Of a DNA stretch of 37,100 nucleotides, positions 8,181-16,290 are shown one piece after another (within the stretch, counting starts at the first letter, position 1; each line of letters opens with the position of its first letter). Below the pieces are notes generated by a model. The model did no database searches and was not told the DNA's origin. It saw only the letters and a program-made list of their open reading frames with translations. The translations under genes were made by a program, and so were the position numbers. Source of the stretch: G020354785 sp964461435 (lineage in GTDB: Bacteria > Bacteroidota > Bacteroidia > Bacteroidales > UBA10428); contig CAYWUI010000033.1 of NCBI GenBank assembly GCA_964461435.1, forward strand, positions 1 to 37,100. Direction: 5' to 3'.

Positions 8181-10346
8181 CTACCGGACTATTGTTCTGT
8201 ATGACAAGCTATATATGTTATTACCCGACTTAAGTTCTTCATGGCTCCCTGCCTGTTCAATTTTTCCTTTTCCAATTATATATATCCTGTCGGATTCCTT
8301 TGCCGGTCTTATCTTATGAGTTACAAGGATAATCATTGAATTGCTCTTATATTTGTTCAGTACGCTGATCACAAATTCCTCAGCTTCCGCGTCCATTGAA
8401 GAAGTTGGTTCATCAAGCAACAATACCTTTGGATTACGGTATAACGCACGTGCAAATGAAACAAGCTGCTGCTGCCCTCCCGAAATATTGATCCCGTCTT
8501 CGCCAAGCATTGTCCCGTAACCCAGGGGAAATTGACTGAAGAACCTGTCGAATCCGAATTTTTTGCAGAACATTAAAACATTTTGGGCTTCTTTTCTCAT
8601 ATCTGCCAGGCATATATTTTCAATTACCGACCCTTTAAAAAACCTTAACTCCTGGGGAACCACAGCAATATGTGCTCGCAGGCAGGATATGGGAATTTTA
8701 TTAGCGTCAATATAATTTGCAAGGTACTTGCCGCTTTCAGGGTAATAATATTTCTGTATAATATTAATAATTGTAGTCTTGCCGCAGCCACTTTCTCCAT
8801 AAAGAGTAATCATTTCTCCTTTTTTGACAGTAAATGAAATATCCTCCAAAATTTGTTTTCTCCCCGGGAAGCGAAAAGAAACATTTTCAAATGATAATGC
8901 TGAAATATCTTTCAACGGTCTTTTATCAGCAGTTCCCGGGTCATTTTCTTTTCCTAATCCTGTGAATTCAAACATTCTGTCAAAAGCAATGCGCGCTCCC
9001 TGTAACTGAAGATTGGCAAATGCCAGCGAAGCTATTGCAGGAAGCATTGATGATGTTATGCTTAATATTGCTGTAAACACTCCAATAGTAATTGTCTTGT
9101 TGATTACCATAAAGGAATTCATCCATAATAATGCCACGGAGAATAGTACTCCTGCTATATCGGTTACGAGGCCGAGATTAATGTTTATTTTACCAAGTTT
9201 ATAAATAGTATGCTGGTAGAAGCCATATATTAACTTATTAATATCTGAAAAAAAATCTTCCTTTTCAGTGCTTTTAATAATGTCTATTCCCTGGATAGTG
9301 TTTATATAATTGCTTTCATTTTTTGAATGGGCCTCCATAACAGCTCGCTGTTCCGATACCACCTTATCATGAAAAATACATGCAATAATAAAATATAATG
9401 GAAATGCACACAAAGCAATTATTCCGGACTTTACAGAATATATAAAAATTGCAGCACCCGAAACCAAAAGGACCAAAACATTAAGAATTAATGAATTGAC
9501 AATATATGCTATTGTCTGTTGAATAGTCCTTGTATCATTCAGCCTGGCGACCAAATCACCTGTCAGACGGTTATAAAAAAATGACCTGGGTAGTCTTAGA
9601 AGGTTTGAAAAAAAAAGGTCTATCATCCGCATATTGAAATCCCTGCCCTGCACTATTCCAAAAAACCTTTGTATATAGGTTAACCCTGCGCGGATGAATA
9701 AGAACATTATTACAACTACCAAGCCGACAACCAGATCCTCCTTTTTTGAGTTGGGCAGAATATCATCTATAAGTTTTTGCGAAAAAACTGCTATGGCAAT
9801 TCCCAGGATTGATATTATTATGCCAAGAAAAAGGGAAGCCGATAAAATATTTATATCTTTCTTTATTAACTCCTTAAGCCATCTTATCTTATATGATCTT
9901 ATGCATTCTTTTCTCACAAAATCCTTTCCCGGGTATAGCTTAAGCAGTGCTTTTGATTTCCATATTCTATGAACCTCCTCATATGTATACTTTTCAATGC
10001 CAGCTGCAGGATTGCCAATAATATATTTATTATCGGTATGGCCGTAACATACAATAAAGTGCTGCTGCTTATTTTGAGTTATCACGTGCAGAATTACAGG
10101 ATCAGATATACTGTCAAGAAATTCAACATCTGCCTGCAGTCCCTGCGATACGAAACCTGTCTGGATTGCGGCATTATGAAGACCCAGCAGTGTTGTGCCC
10201 TGCCTGTTTGTGCCACTTAACTCTCTAAGCTTTTCGGAATTTTCCTTGCCGCCGAAATAATTAATAATAGTCATCATACAGGCTATGCCGCAATCTGAAT
10301 GATCACGCTGCATTACTAATGATTTCCGGATTGCTTTAAAATCCAA
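8181..10346 (-). CDS. Peptidase-containing ABC exporter (C39 bacteriocin-type processing transporter)
   Basis: A 721-residue fusion of a C39 cysteine peptidase (residues about 1-135), a six-helix transmembrane domain (about 155-440) and an ABC ATPase (about 475-721). Proteins of this family cut peptides after a double glycine and export them. In the peptidase I see Gln13, Cys19 in DCGIAC and His96 in QQHFIVC. The third triad position, normally Asp in a DP motif, is Asn112 in IIGNPAAG. The ATPase has Walker A GESGCGKTT, signature ISGGQQQ, Walker B VLLLDEP and H-loop THK. It is the last gene of a minus-strand set that begins with a double-glycine precursor at 14014, its probable substrate. No HlyD-type adaptor or TolC-type protein is in the window. 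Confidence 0.93.
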   Translation of the reverse strand: MDFKAIRKSLVMQRDHSDCGIACMMTIINYFGGKENSEKLRELSGTNRQGTTLLGLHNAAIQTGFVSQGLQADVEFLDSISDPVILHVITQNKQQHFIVCYGHTDNKYIIGNPAAGIEKYTYEEVHRIWKSKALLKLYPGKDFVRKECIRSYKIRWLKELIKKDINILSASLFLGIIISILGIAIAVFSQKLIDDILPNSKKEDLVVGLVVVIMFLFIRAGLTYIQRFFGIVQGRDFNMRMIDLFFSNLLRLPRSFFYNRLTGDLVARLNDTRTIQQTIAYIVNSLILNVLVLLVSGAAIFIYSVKSGIIALCAFPLYFIIACIFHDKVVSEQRAVMEAHSKNESNYINTIQGIDIIKSTEKEDFFSDINKLIYGFYQHTIYKLGKININLGLVTDIAGVLFSVALLWMNSFMVINKTITIGVFTAILSITSSMLPAIASLAFANLQLQGARIAFDRMFEFTGLGKENDPGTADKRPLKDISALSFENVSFRFPGRKQILEDISFTVKKGEMITLYGESGCGKTTIINIIQKYYYPESGKYLANYIDANKIPISCLRAHIAVVPQELRFFKGSVIENICLADMRKEAQNVLMFCKKFGFDRFFSQFPLGYGTMLGEDGINISGGQQQLVSFARALYRNPKVLLLDEPTSSMDAEAEEFVISVLNKYKSNSMIILVTHKIRPAKESDRIYIIGKGKIEQAGSHEELKSGNNIYSLSYRTIVR

Positions 10347-10384
10347 TATTTATATTTTTAATATTAGAACCCCAGATTCACAGT

Positions 10385-10906
10385 TTATTTACTTCCGGTT
10401 GCTTTCAGTATTGCTGAAGCACCTGTCTCACCCCTGAATATTTTTGTCAGCCTGAAGTCCCTGTTATAAATGAAGGTTGTTGGCAACAGAATAATTCCAT
10501 ACACAGATCTAATACACTGGTAATCTGCATATAATACTTCTATCTGCGGATATTTATGTAATGTATAATGTTCAGAAATATCATTTAGAATTTTAAGCGG
10601 CTGGCTGGAAACCAGATAAATATTTACATTAATAAATGAATCGGCTTTCTGAATAATACTCTCAATCTCATAGACGCAATGATCGCAATCGGGACTGAAA
10701 AATATTAATACATATGAGTCACTCTTTTTTATTCCTTTTAAGCCAGCCTGTGTTTCATTTAATGAATACAAACAGTGAAAAGGTAATACTTCCCTTTTCT
10801 TAATGACCTCATTTTTACCTTTAATACCTGAATATATCTTATAAGAAATGTAGCCCACAACAAGGATAATGACAGACACAACAAGAAATTTATAAACTCG
10901 TTTCAT
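10385..10906 (-). CDS. Membrane-anchored redoxin with CDHC active site
   Basis: A 173-residue protein with one N-terminal transmembrane anchor (residues about 7-26) and a periplasmic thioredoxin-like domain. The active site is FFSPDCDHCVYEIESI, with Cys74 and Cys77 as the CxxC pair. A conserved-looking LPTTFIYN supplies the cis-Pro loop. Unlike the two lipoproteins at 5082-7368 it retains both cysteines and should be redox-competent. It lies between the membrane-protein gene (9 bp upstream) and the C39 exporter (38 bp downstream). The precursor core contains two cysteines, so formation or repair of a disulfide during peptide maturation is a reasonable inference. Confidence 0.85.
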   Translation of the reverse strand: MKRVYKFLVVSVIILVVGYISYKIYSGIKGKNEVIKKREVLPFHCLYSLNETQAGLKGIKKSDSYVLIFFSPDCDHCVYEIESIIQKADSFINVNIYLVSSQPLKILNDISEHYTLHKYPQIEVLYADYQCIRSVYGIILLPTTFIYNRDFRLTKIFRGETGASAILKATGSK

Positions 10907-10915
10907 GTGTTTAAA

Positions 10916-11575
10916 TTATGAAAAATAAATATATATAAACATTACAAGCATAATCCACAGATTCAGACACAGTCCATATGTCCCCAGGGTGAACAAGAGC
11001 ATTTTTGCCGGCTTTCGCTTTAAAACCACAGAAAGCCCATATGCCAGAACAAAAAAGTAAATACCCGTAAACAGGTTTGCCATTTTTAAAGGATAAATGA
11101 ACCACTTGATAATATTATTGGCATTGATGATATTCATCAAAGAAAGCGGATAAAAGTTATTTATATCATCCAGCGTATTCAGATCCAGTAAATATAAACT
11201 TATAATGCGTATAACCTGAGCTAAAATAATAACTGTTTCTGATATAAGTACCGCATGAAAAATTAACTTAAACTTAATTTTATAATTCAGGTTCAGGAAT
11301 ATTATACCGATTTGAATACTAAATGTTATTAAGAATAATTTGGCCGCCAGCACTGCGGGTATAAGTAAATATCCAATCCATTCCAGCCTTTTCCTGAAAT
11401 GAATTAATGCATTAATGCGTTCATAACTAAGTTGATCTGAGTAGGTATTGAAATATACTTTATCTGATATAATCACCCTGTTTAAGGCCAGGGCACTAAA
11501 AATCAAGATCAGCGAGAAAACAACAAACAAGATCCGCTTGTCTGTCCGGTTTAATATGTTTATCAGATATTTCAT
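10916..11575 (-). CDS. Multi-spanning membrane protein of the peptide-export locus
   Basis: A 219-residue integral membrane protein with about five or six predicted helices (near residues 15-33, 68-92, 104-128, 160-185, 195-217) and no recognised catalytic motif. Its architecture is reminiscent of small Yip1-like membrane proteins, but I cannot assign a family with confidence. It overlaps the ABC ATPase gene upstream by four bases (ATGA) and precedes the redoxin gene by 9 bp, so it is part of the export operon. An immunity, targeting or transporter-accessory role is inferred from position only. Confidence 0.72.
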   Translation of the reverse strand: MKYLINILNRTDKRILFVVFSLILIFSALALNRVIISDKVYFNTYSDQLSYERINALIHFRKRLEWIGYLLIPAVLAAKLFLITFSIQIGIIFLNLNYKIKFKLIFHAVLISETVIILAQVIRIISLYLLDLNTLDDINNFYPLSLMNIINANNIIKWFIYPLKMANLFTGIYFFVLAYGLSVVLKRKPAKMLLFTLGTYGLCLNLWIMLVMFIYIYFS

Positions 11576-12288
11576 CTTTTATTAAAACAACTCTTTTCCC
11601 TAAAGTAATTGTTCAGACGTGAAAATGTAGTGGCTGAAGTTAATTCATCCAATTTGACCTTTCCATCTTCAACTAATATTATCCTGTCACATATATGAGC
11701 AAGATTGTATAAATCGTGGCTCGATATAAGCAAGGTTGATTTTAAAGCCACTTTATAATAAATAAGTATTTTTGAAAGTATTGTTCTTGATGTCGGATCC
11801 AGCCTGGAATAGGGTTCATCAAGAATTATCAGGAGCGGATTTATAATAAGTGCCGAAATAATTCCCAATTTTTCCTTATTACCTTCAGATAAGTATCCTA
11901 TCAGTTTTTTATTTTTGAAAATCAAATCAGGTTCAATAAAATTCCGAAATAACTCCAACCGTTTAATCAGTTCATCATTGCCTATATTATAAAAAACAGA
12001 AATAAACTTCAAATACTCCAGGGGGTATAAAAAATCGAACAGGAAATTTTCATCCAGGTAAGAACCCGTAAATGCCTTCCACTCTGTTTTCTTATTATTT
12101 ATTGAATTTATTTCAATAATACCGGTATCAGGCTCTACAAGGTCCAATATCAAATTTAATAACGTTGTCTTGCCTGCTCCATTGTTACCGACAATTGCGG
12201 TGCATGCTTCTTTATTTATTTTTAAACCGGGAATTTCAAATTTAAAATCAGGTTTGTATTCTTTAATAAGATTTTCAATTCTAATCAT
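11572..12288 (-). CDS. ABC transporter ATP-binding protein
   Basis: A 238-residue ATPase of the drug/export type. Walker A is GNNGAGKTT, the signature is the variant LSEGNKEKLG, Walker B is LLIILDEP, and the H-loop is in ISSHD. It overlaps the DUF5687-like C-terminal gene by 8 bp and the membrane-protein gene by 4 bp. Its membrane partner is therefore most likely the split DUF5687-like permease just upstream. ABC pairs of this kind next to a bacteriocin-like precursor often give producer self-protection, which is the likeliest role here. Export of a second substrate is the alternative. Confidence 0.9.
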   Translation of the reverse strand: MIRIENLIKEYKPDFKFEIPGLKINKEACTAIVGNNGAGKTTLLNLILDLVEPDTGIIEINSINNKKTEWKAFTGSYLDENFLFDFLYPLEYLKFISVFYNIGNDELIKRLELFRNFIEPDLIFKNKKLIGYLSEGNKEKLGIISALIINPLLIILDEPYSRLDPTSRTILSKILIYYKVALKSTLLISSHDLYNLAHICDRIILVEDGKVKLDELTSATTFSRLNNYFREKSCFNKR

Positions 12289-12997
12289 AATGTCTGAATC
12301 CTTCTAACATTAAATATTTTCTTTTATTCAGGTTATCCTCTATTCTGGTAATCCAGAATTTAGAAAAGAGTAAAATATTAAATAATCCTGCTGTCCCGAG
12401 TATCCCGGGCACTATTAATTTAAAACTGCTTGGAACGATCTCAGTAATTACAATAATTACTATCCCCATAGCAATTGTTTTATATGCACCAAAGGCACTT
12501 AAAAAAGCATATCCTTCAAGGTTAAATGTCCGGCATCTGTATAATCTGACTTTCTTTTTATTGTAGCTGGCCAGTAAAACATCTGTATACGGGTAAATGC
12601 CGATGTTATAAACAGTTAAAAGCGTTAAGCTGACTAATTGTGCCGGCTCAAGCCAGAGGAATGGCACCAAAAGCAAAAAAAATACCATGTTAATTAATTG
12701 TAATAACAGGATCTTGCCTGTAACTATGTCTTTGATCTTTATATTCTTACTGTATATACTGTCATAATACTTGCTTTCCCATGCAAACATTAATGCCCCA
12801 TACATAAAATACACTGAAGATATCAATATATAATTATATAAAAATATTTGATAACCCCTGGTAAGGTAAAGAAGAATTACAGCTACATAACCAATTATAT
12901 AAAATAATAGTGTATTCCTTGGCCTGCGGTTCCTGAAAATTATTTTTAACTCGTACACTATCAAATTCTTTAATATCGATGGAATATTACAAATCAT
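12281..12997 (-). CDS. DUF5687-like ABC permease, C-terminal half
   Basis: A 238-residue membrane protein that corresponds to the second half of the DUF5687 permease family as I know it. Visible family-like blocks are ELKIIFRNRRPRN, then FMYGALMFAWESKYYDSI, then ASYNKKKVRLYRCRTFNLEG. Roughly six helices are predicted. DUF5687 proteins are usually single chains of about 480 residues, whereas here this half starts at an ATG that shares an ATGA with the stop of the preceding 205-residue gene. The two chains together make one normal-length permease. It is the presumed partner of the ATPase downstream. Confidence 0.75.
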   Translation of the reverse strand: MICNIPSILKNLIVYELKIIFRNRRPRNTLLFYIIGYVAVILLYLTRGYQIFLYNYILISSVYFMYGALMFAWESKYYDSIYSKNIKIKDIVTGKILLLQLINMVFFLLLVPFLWLEPAQLVSLTLLTVYNIGIYPYTDVLLASYNKKKVRLYRCRTFNLEGYAFLSAFGAYKTIAMGIVIIVITEIVPSSFKLIVPGILGTAGLFNILLFSKFWITRIEDNLNKRKYLMLEGFRHYD

Positions 12998-13611
12998 CTT
13001 AATAATGAGATAAACAAATGTGAGGTGATAAAAAGACTTAATATACTGGCAATCAAAATAATGGTCAGCACAGATGTAACACTAATCCCTGTTAAAAAGC
13101 TTCTTTTACTATAAAATGCAGCCAGTCCAGTTATGGCTGAAATTATAAAATTGGCGGCCATCCATTTGAGCTTCGCAATACCTGTAGAATCAGTAAACAG
13201 ATTATTGGTTAATGCAATAATTATTATAATTGCATAAAGCAGGATACTGAATTTATTAAAGTATATTCTTTTTAATAAAAAAATTTTTACGAGGTTCTTT
13301 TTATTTACCGGCAATCTGAATAAAGGATAAAAAAATGAAAGGTCAGTTTTTACGGTTATGAATATTAAGAAAAGATAGGCAAGCTGAAAATTTGAGACAA
13401 TAGCGTTAAGACCATTAACGTCTATCTCCCTGTGAAACACCTTTAAATAAACTTCATTTATATAAATCAGGAAATAAATAAAGGGTATGAGTAAACCACT
13501 AATTAAGAATAGCGATATTACATTAAAGAATAAATACTCTCTTAATAAGCCCGATCTGATTATTCTTTTAAAAAAAAATTGTACCGTATATTTCTCTATA
13601 GTGAAATACAT
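12994..13611 (-). CDS. DUF5687-like ABC permease, N-terminal half
   Basis: A 205-residue protein with about five or six predicted helices. The segment LSFFYPLFRLPVNKKNLVKIFLLKR matches the position and character of the N-terminal DUF5687 region, where a short loop precedes an LPI/LPV motif. The stop codon overlaps the ATG of the C-terminal half by four bases. This could be a natural two-gene permease with coupled translation, or one gene split by a recent -1 frameshift. The clean ATGA favours a functional arrangement but does not prove it. It is the first transporter gene after the precursor and the hairpin at 13676-13709. Confidence 0.7.
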   Translation of the reverse strand: MYFTIEKYTVQFFFKRIIRSGLLREYLFFNVISLFLISGLLIPFIYFLIYINEVYLKVFHREIDVNGLNAIVSNFQLAYLFLIFITVKTDLSFFYPLFRLPVNKKNLVKIFLLKRIYFNKFSILLYAIIIIIALTNNLFTDSTGIAKLKWMAANFIISAITGLAAFYSKRSFLTGISVTSVLTIILIASILSLFITSHLFISLLR

Positions 13612-13675
13612 ATCATGAAACGGTGCGAAGTCCCTTTATAATTAAAATCATGTTTATAATGATTGCGTTAATAAT

Positions 13676-13709
13676 AAATAAAAGGCCAAATAATTTCAGC
13701 CTTTTATTT
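13676..13709 (-). terminator. Hairpin between precursor gene and transporter genes
   Basis: A perfect 11-bp inverted repeat, AAATAAAAGGC (13676-13686) and GCCTTTTATTT (13699-13709), with a 12-base loop. It lies 48 bp past the stop of the precursor gene on the minus strand. The transcript would form a stem with a U-rich 3' arm, consistent with a partial terminator. If so, the precursor would be transcribed more than the exporter genes behind it, as is common in bacteriocin operons. Confidence 0.6.
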
Positions 13710-13756
13710 AATTTAGTCTGCCATTTCACCTAACTGCGATTGTTATCATGTTAATA

Positions 13757-14014
13757 CTATCTTAAATTCGTTCCGCCTCCTGAAGGTGAGGTTGGAGTAC
13801 GCAAATCCCCGGGATCGCGGTAATCCGAAATCGGAGGTACGTCCAACGAAGGGCCATAAACGGCACATAAATAGCCTACTGCCAATCCGAGAAAAATATT
13901 TGAAACACCATAAAGGCCACCTATGCTTGTACATAATATCGCCCAATAAACCTTATCTTTTATTCCACCTTCAAGTTTTTCCATTTGTTTAAGGGTTAAT
14001 TCTTTTAATTTCAT
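13757..14014 (-). CDS. Double-glycine leader peptide precursor (bacteriocin-like)
   Basis: An 85-residue peptide whose N-terminus MKLKELTLKQMEKLEGG fits the leader recognised by C39 exporters: a short amphipathic helix with hydrophobic residues spaced before Gly16-Gly17. Cleavage would release a 68-residue core. The core begins IKDKVYWAILC and has a Gly-rich hydrophobic stretch (residues about 22-54) with Cys28 and Cys50. It then turns into a Pro/Gly/Asp/Ser-rich hydrophilic tail ending in TNLR. No homologue is known to me. It heads the minus-strand run that includes a C39 exporter and a CxxC redoxin, which supports a secreted, possibly disulfide-bonded product. No lanthionine, radical-SAM, YcaO or ATP-grasp enzyme is nearby. 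Confidence 0.8.
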   Translation of the reverse strand: MKLKELTLKQMEKLEGGIKDKVYWAILCTSIGGLYGVSNIFLGLAVGYLCAVYGPSLDVPPISDYRDPGDLRTPTSPSGGGTNLR

Positions 14015-14139
14015 AGTTTTAGCATTTTAAGATTTAACAATTGGATTATAAGCAGATTAAAATTCATAATACTATAGATATTATACAAATAATTCCTCAA
14101 CTTTGGATTTTAACGGTCAAAATATGCAGGTGAGCGGTA

Positions 14140-14280
14140 ATGAAATCAATCAATAAAATTTATACTGTAATGTTTTTATCCCTGATCTTAGTGATAATCG
14201 GCTGTGGAGGTTCATCTCTGCCAGATACAGTCTCCGGTATATCAATATACGATATACCTTTGAAAGGTATTATTTGCTAA
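14140..14280 (+). CDS. Small predicted lipoprotein, 46 residues
   Basis: A short ORF of 46 codons plus stop. The N-terminus has a Lys-containing n-region, a hydrophobic stretch MFLSLILVIIGC and a good lipobox (VIIGC, Cys22). An AGGTGAG-like purine stretch precedes the ATG. The mature peptide would be only 25 residues, CGGSSLPDTVSG followed by a short hydrophobic end that closes with Cys. It is divergent from the double-glycine precursor, with 125 bp between starts. It might be an immunity lipopeptide, or the surviving front of a longer lipoprotein gene. Function unknown. Confidence 0.5.
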   Translation: MKSINKIYTVMFLSLILVIIGCGGSSLPDTVSGISIYDIPLKGIIC

Positions 14281-14400
14281 TATTGATTAAATTTAAAATT
14301 TATTCAATAACCCGAAAACAGTCAGTTTACATGATAAAAAACAGTTTATCTCCCCATCTAAATATCAAGATAAGAGAACTTTAATATAGCTCTTTACAAT
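14281..14400. other. Non-coding stretch between the small lipoprotein and the terminator
   Basis: About 120 AT-rich bases with no convincing ORF, RNA or promoter. It completes the 442-bp interval between the precursor gene and the Fe-S operon, which otherwise holds the small lipoprotein and the hairpin at 14401-14434. Confidence 0.5.
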
Positions 14401-14434
14401 AAAAATGCGTTCATTTGTTAATGAACGCATTTTT
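14401..14434. terminator. Strong bidirectional intrinsic terminator
   Basis: A 15-bp perfect stem: left arm 14401-14415, loop TGTT, right arm 14420-14434. The stem core is TGCGTTCATT/AATGAACGCA, flanked by A5 on one side and T7 on the other. It can end transcription both from the Fe-S operon on the minus strand (stop at 14458) and from the small lipoprotein on the plus strand. Confidence 0.88.
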
Positions 14435-14457
14435 TTATTCCCTTCCGCTATCAGGAA

Positions 14458-16290
14458 TCAGATAAGTTCAGTTTGTAACGGTACTTCCTGTCTCTGTTCC
14501 GCGTATTTGACATTTCTTCTCCCCACTTTAAGGGATTCAGCAACAATTTCCGCAATATCATGTACCTGTATATCTATTCCTTTCGAAAAAGTCTTTTTAC
14601 ACAAAGGGCATGAAGTGACCAGGAAGTCGGGTTTATACTTCATATATTCATCGAGTGCCCTATCTCTTATTTTGTCACGCTCCTGCATCTGAATTTTAAT
14701 ATTGGCAAGACTGCCTCCGCAACAGAAGCTGTTTTCCCTTTCGTTTTTTATCTTAATTAAATCCACATATTTCGCCAGCAGCTCACGCGGCTTTTCATAT
14801 ATGCCGCTTCCCCTGCCTAATTCACAAGGATCGTGGTAAATTATTCTTTTTGGTATCCTTTGCGGTTTAATAATATTCTTTTCCGTAAGCTCCAGAAGAA
14901 ATTCGGAATGGTGCTTAACCTCAATATCATGAAGTACATAATCTTCCTTAAATACCTTATAGCATATAGGACACGATACAACCAGCTGTTTTGCCCCTGA
15001 AAGTACTATGAGCTGCTGGTTATTTAGAATTAATTTTTGTGCTGCATCAAACTGTCCTGCCTGCATAAGGGGTCTTCCACAGCATGGAGCCTTTTCTTCA
15101 TCCATAAACCAGTAATTTATGCCGGCATATGTAAGTATATCTGTCATTGACTTTTTAATAGATGGCGCTAAATGAGTCATACATCCCGCAAAATATATGA
15201 CATCTGCTTTCTGTATCTCCCCTTCTTTCAGATATTCGTAAGATGAATTGTACTGCCGTGTAGACTCAATTCTTTGCGTTATTCTCAGGTCATTTAACTC
15301 AATGGCAACAGGACATATCTGCTGGCATCTTCCGCACAGCAGGCAATTAAACAGTGTTTCATCAGTGAGGTTTCTGTTTCTTATATTTTTAAGTACGTAA
15401 ACGGACTGGGTATTCCTGATATTTGCGTCATTTAACTGACATGTATCCAGACATATACCACAACGCGAACATGAATAAACCTGCACAAGTGAATAGGTAT
15501 TATATCTTTTTTTCAGCCTTATGCCGAAATTTCGCAAAAATATAAACAGGATCTCGGCAGGAATATGCATATACCGTGAGTTAGGCAGTGCAATAAAAAA
15601 CAGTCCGAGTGAAATTGAATATGCCCACCATAAAGGTAATTCAAGCTCTTTGAGCGGCAAAAATGAGTTAAAGAAATTACCTGCGGCCTGTGTAAGAAAA
15701 CTGCCATTATAATAAATTCCGGCACTAAATGATTCGGCAATAAATCTTAAAGGAAAGATAAGCCATAAAGAAATTAGTGCAATTCTATCTCCCGATTTCA
15801 GACTTGTTGTTTTCTTCATCCCGAAATACCGGCTCCTTAGTCTTTTCAGAAATGCCAGAGCAACACCTGAAAGCACAAATAAAAGAATTAAGTCCATCAT
15901 AAAAGGAAAAACACCTGACAAGTAAGCCTCTTTATCGCCATTAACAAAATGACGGTAAAATATAGGCATATGAAAAGGGAATGCCATCGATTTTGTATGT
16001 ACTACTGTTTCTATATGGCCCATAACAATCAGAAGAAACCAGCCAAAGGCGAGGCTCATATGCATATATCCAAGCACAGGATTAATCCGGAATATCTTCC
16101 TGTGCAGCAGTCCCTCCATGAATGCCTCCCTGATGGAAATCAAAGATTTATTTGTCAGTACGCTTTTCCATATTCTAATTTTATCAATCTTTGAAAGACC
16201 CAGGATTAGCTTGATAAATCTTACGGTCACAATAATCAGTAAATAGGCCAGGCCAATTTTAAAGGGCACTGCAAAATATTCAATATGCAT
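14458..16290 (-). CDS. Membrane-anchored Hdr/Dsr-type Fe-S protein (HdrDE-like fusion with two CCG domains)
   Basis: A 610-residue protein with an N-terminal membrane domain of about five helices (residues 1-255), resembling cytochrome b-type HdrE/NarI domains. His77, His92 and His242 lie in or near helices and are candidate haem ligands. Two 4Fe-4S motifs follow: Cys274/277/280/284 and Cys316/319/322/326. The C-terminal half has two CCG-type cysteine domains (APCCGRPL with SCPICYK, and SFCCGGS with TSCPLCKK), as in HdrD/DsrK. It should pass electrons between the quinone pool and the soluble Hdr-like subunits encoded upstream in the same operon. It overlaps the adjacent small Fe-S gene by 11 bp. 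The physiological electron partner is not evident. Confidence 0.86.
   Translation of the reverse strand: MHIEYFAVPFKIGLAYLLIIVTVRFIKLILGLSKIDKIRIWKSVLTNKSLISIREAFMEGLLHRKIFRINPVLGYMHMSLAFGWFLLIVMGHIETVVHTKSMAFPFHMPIFYRHFVNGDKEAYLSGVFPFMMDLILLFVLSGVALAFLKRLRSRYFGMKKTTSLKSGDRIALISLWLIFPLRFIAESFSAGIYYNGSFLTQAAGNFFNSFLPLKELELPLWWAYSISLGLFFIALPNSRYMHIPAEILFIFLRNFGIRLKKRYNTYSLVQVYSCSRCGICLDTCQLNDANIRNTQSVYVLKNIRNRNLTDETLFNCLLCGRCQQICPVAIELNDLRITQRIESTRQYNSSYEYLKEGEIQKADVIYFAGCMTHLAPSIKKSMTDILTYAGINYWFMDEEKAPCCGRPLMQAGQFDAAQKLILNNQQLIVLSGAKQLVVSCPICYKVFKEDYVLHDIEVKHHSEFLLELTEKNIIKPQRIPKRIIYHDPCELGRGSGIYEKPRELLAKYVDLIKIKNERENSFCCGGSLANIKIQMQERDKIRDRALDEYMKYKPDFLVTSCPLCKKTFSKGIDIQVHDIAEIVAESLKVGRRNVKYAEQRQEVPLQTELI

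Noticed and set aside
10911..11105. 64-codon ORF inside the multi-spanning membrane protein gene
   Set aside because: It overlaps the longer membrane-protein frame on the same strand and has no signal, motif or ribosome site of its own.
13746..13992. Alternative ORFs on both strands over the precursor gene (66 and 68 codons)
   Set aside because: They lack a leader, signal peptide or sensible composition, while the 85-codon frame has a clear double-glycine leader in the right context.
8181..14014. Assignment of the peptide locus to known grasp-with-spasm, lanthipeptide or radical-SAM types
   Set aside because: None of their diagnostic enzymes (ATP-grasp, LanM/LanB, radical SAM, YcaO) can be found among the genes of this locus.
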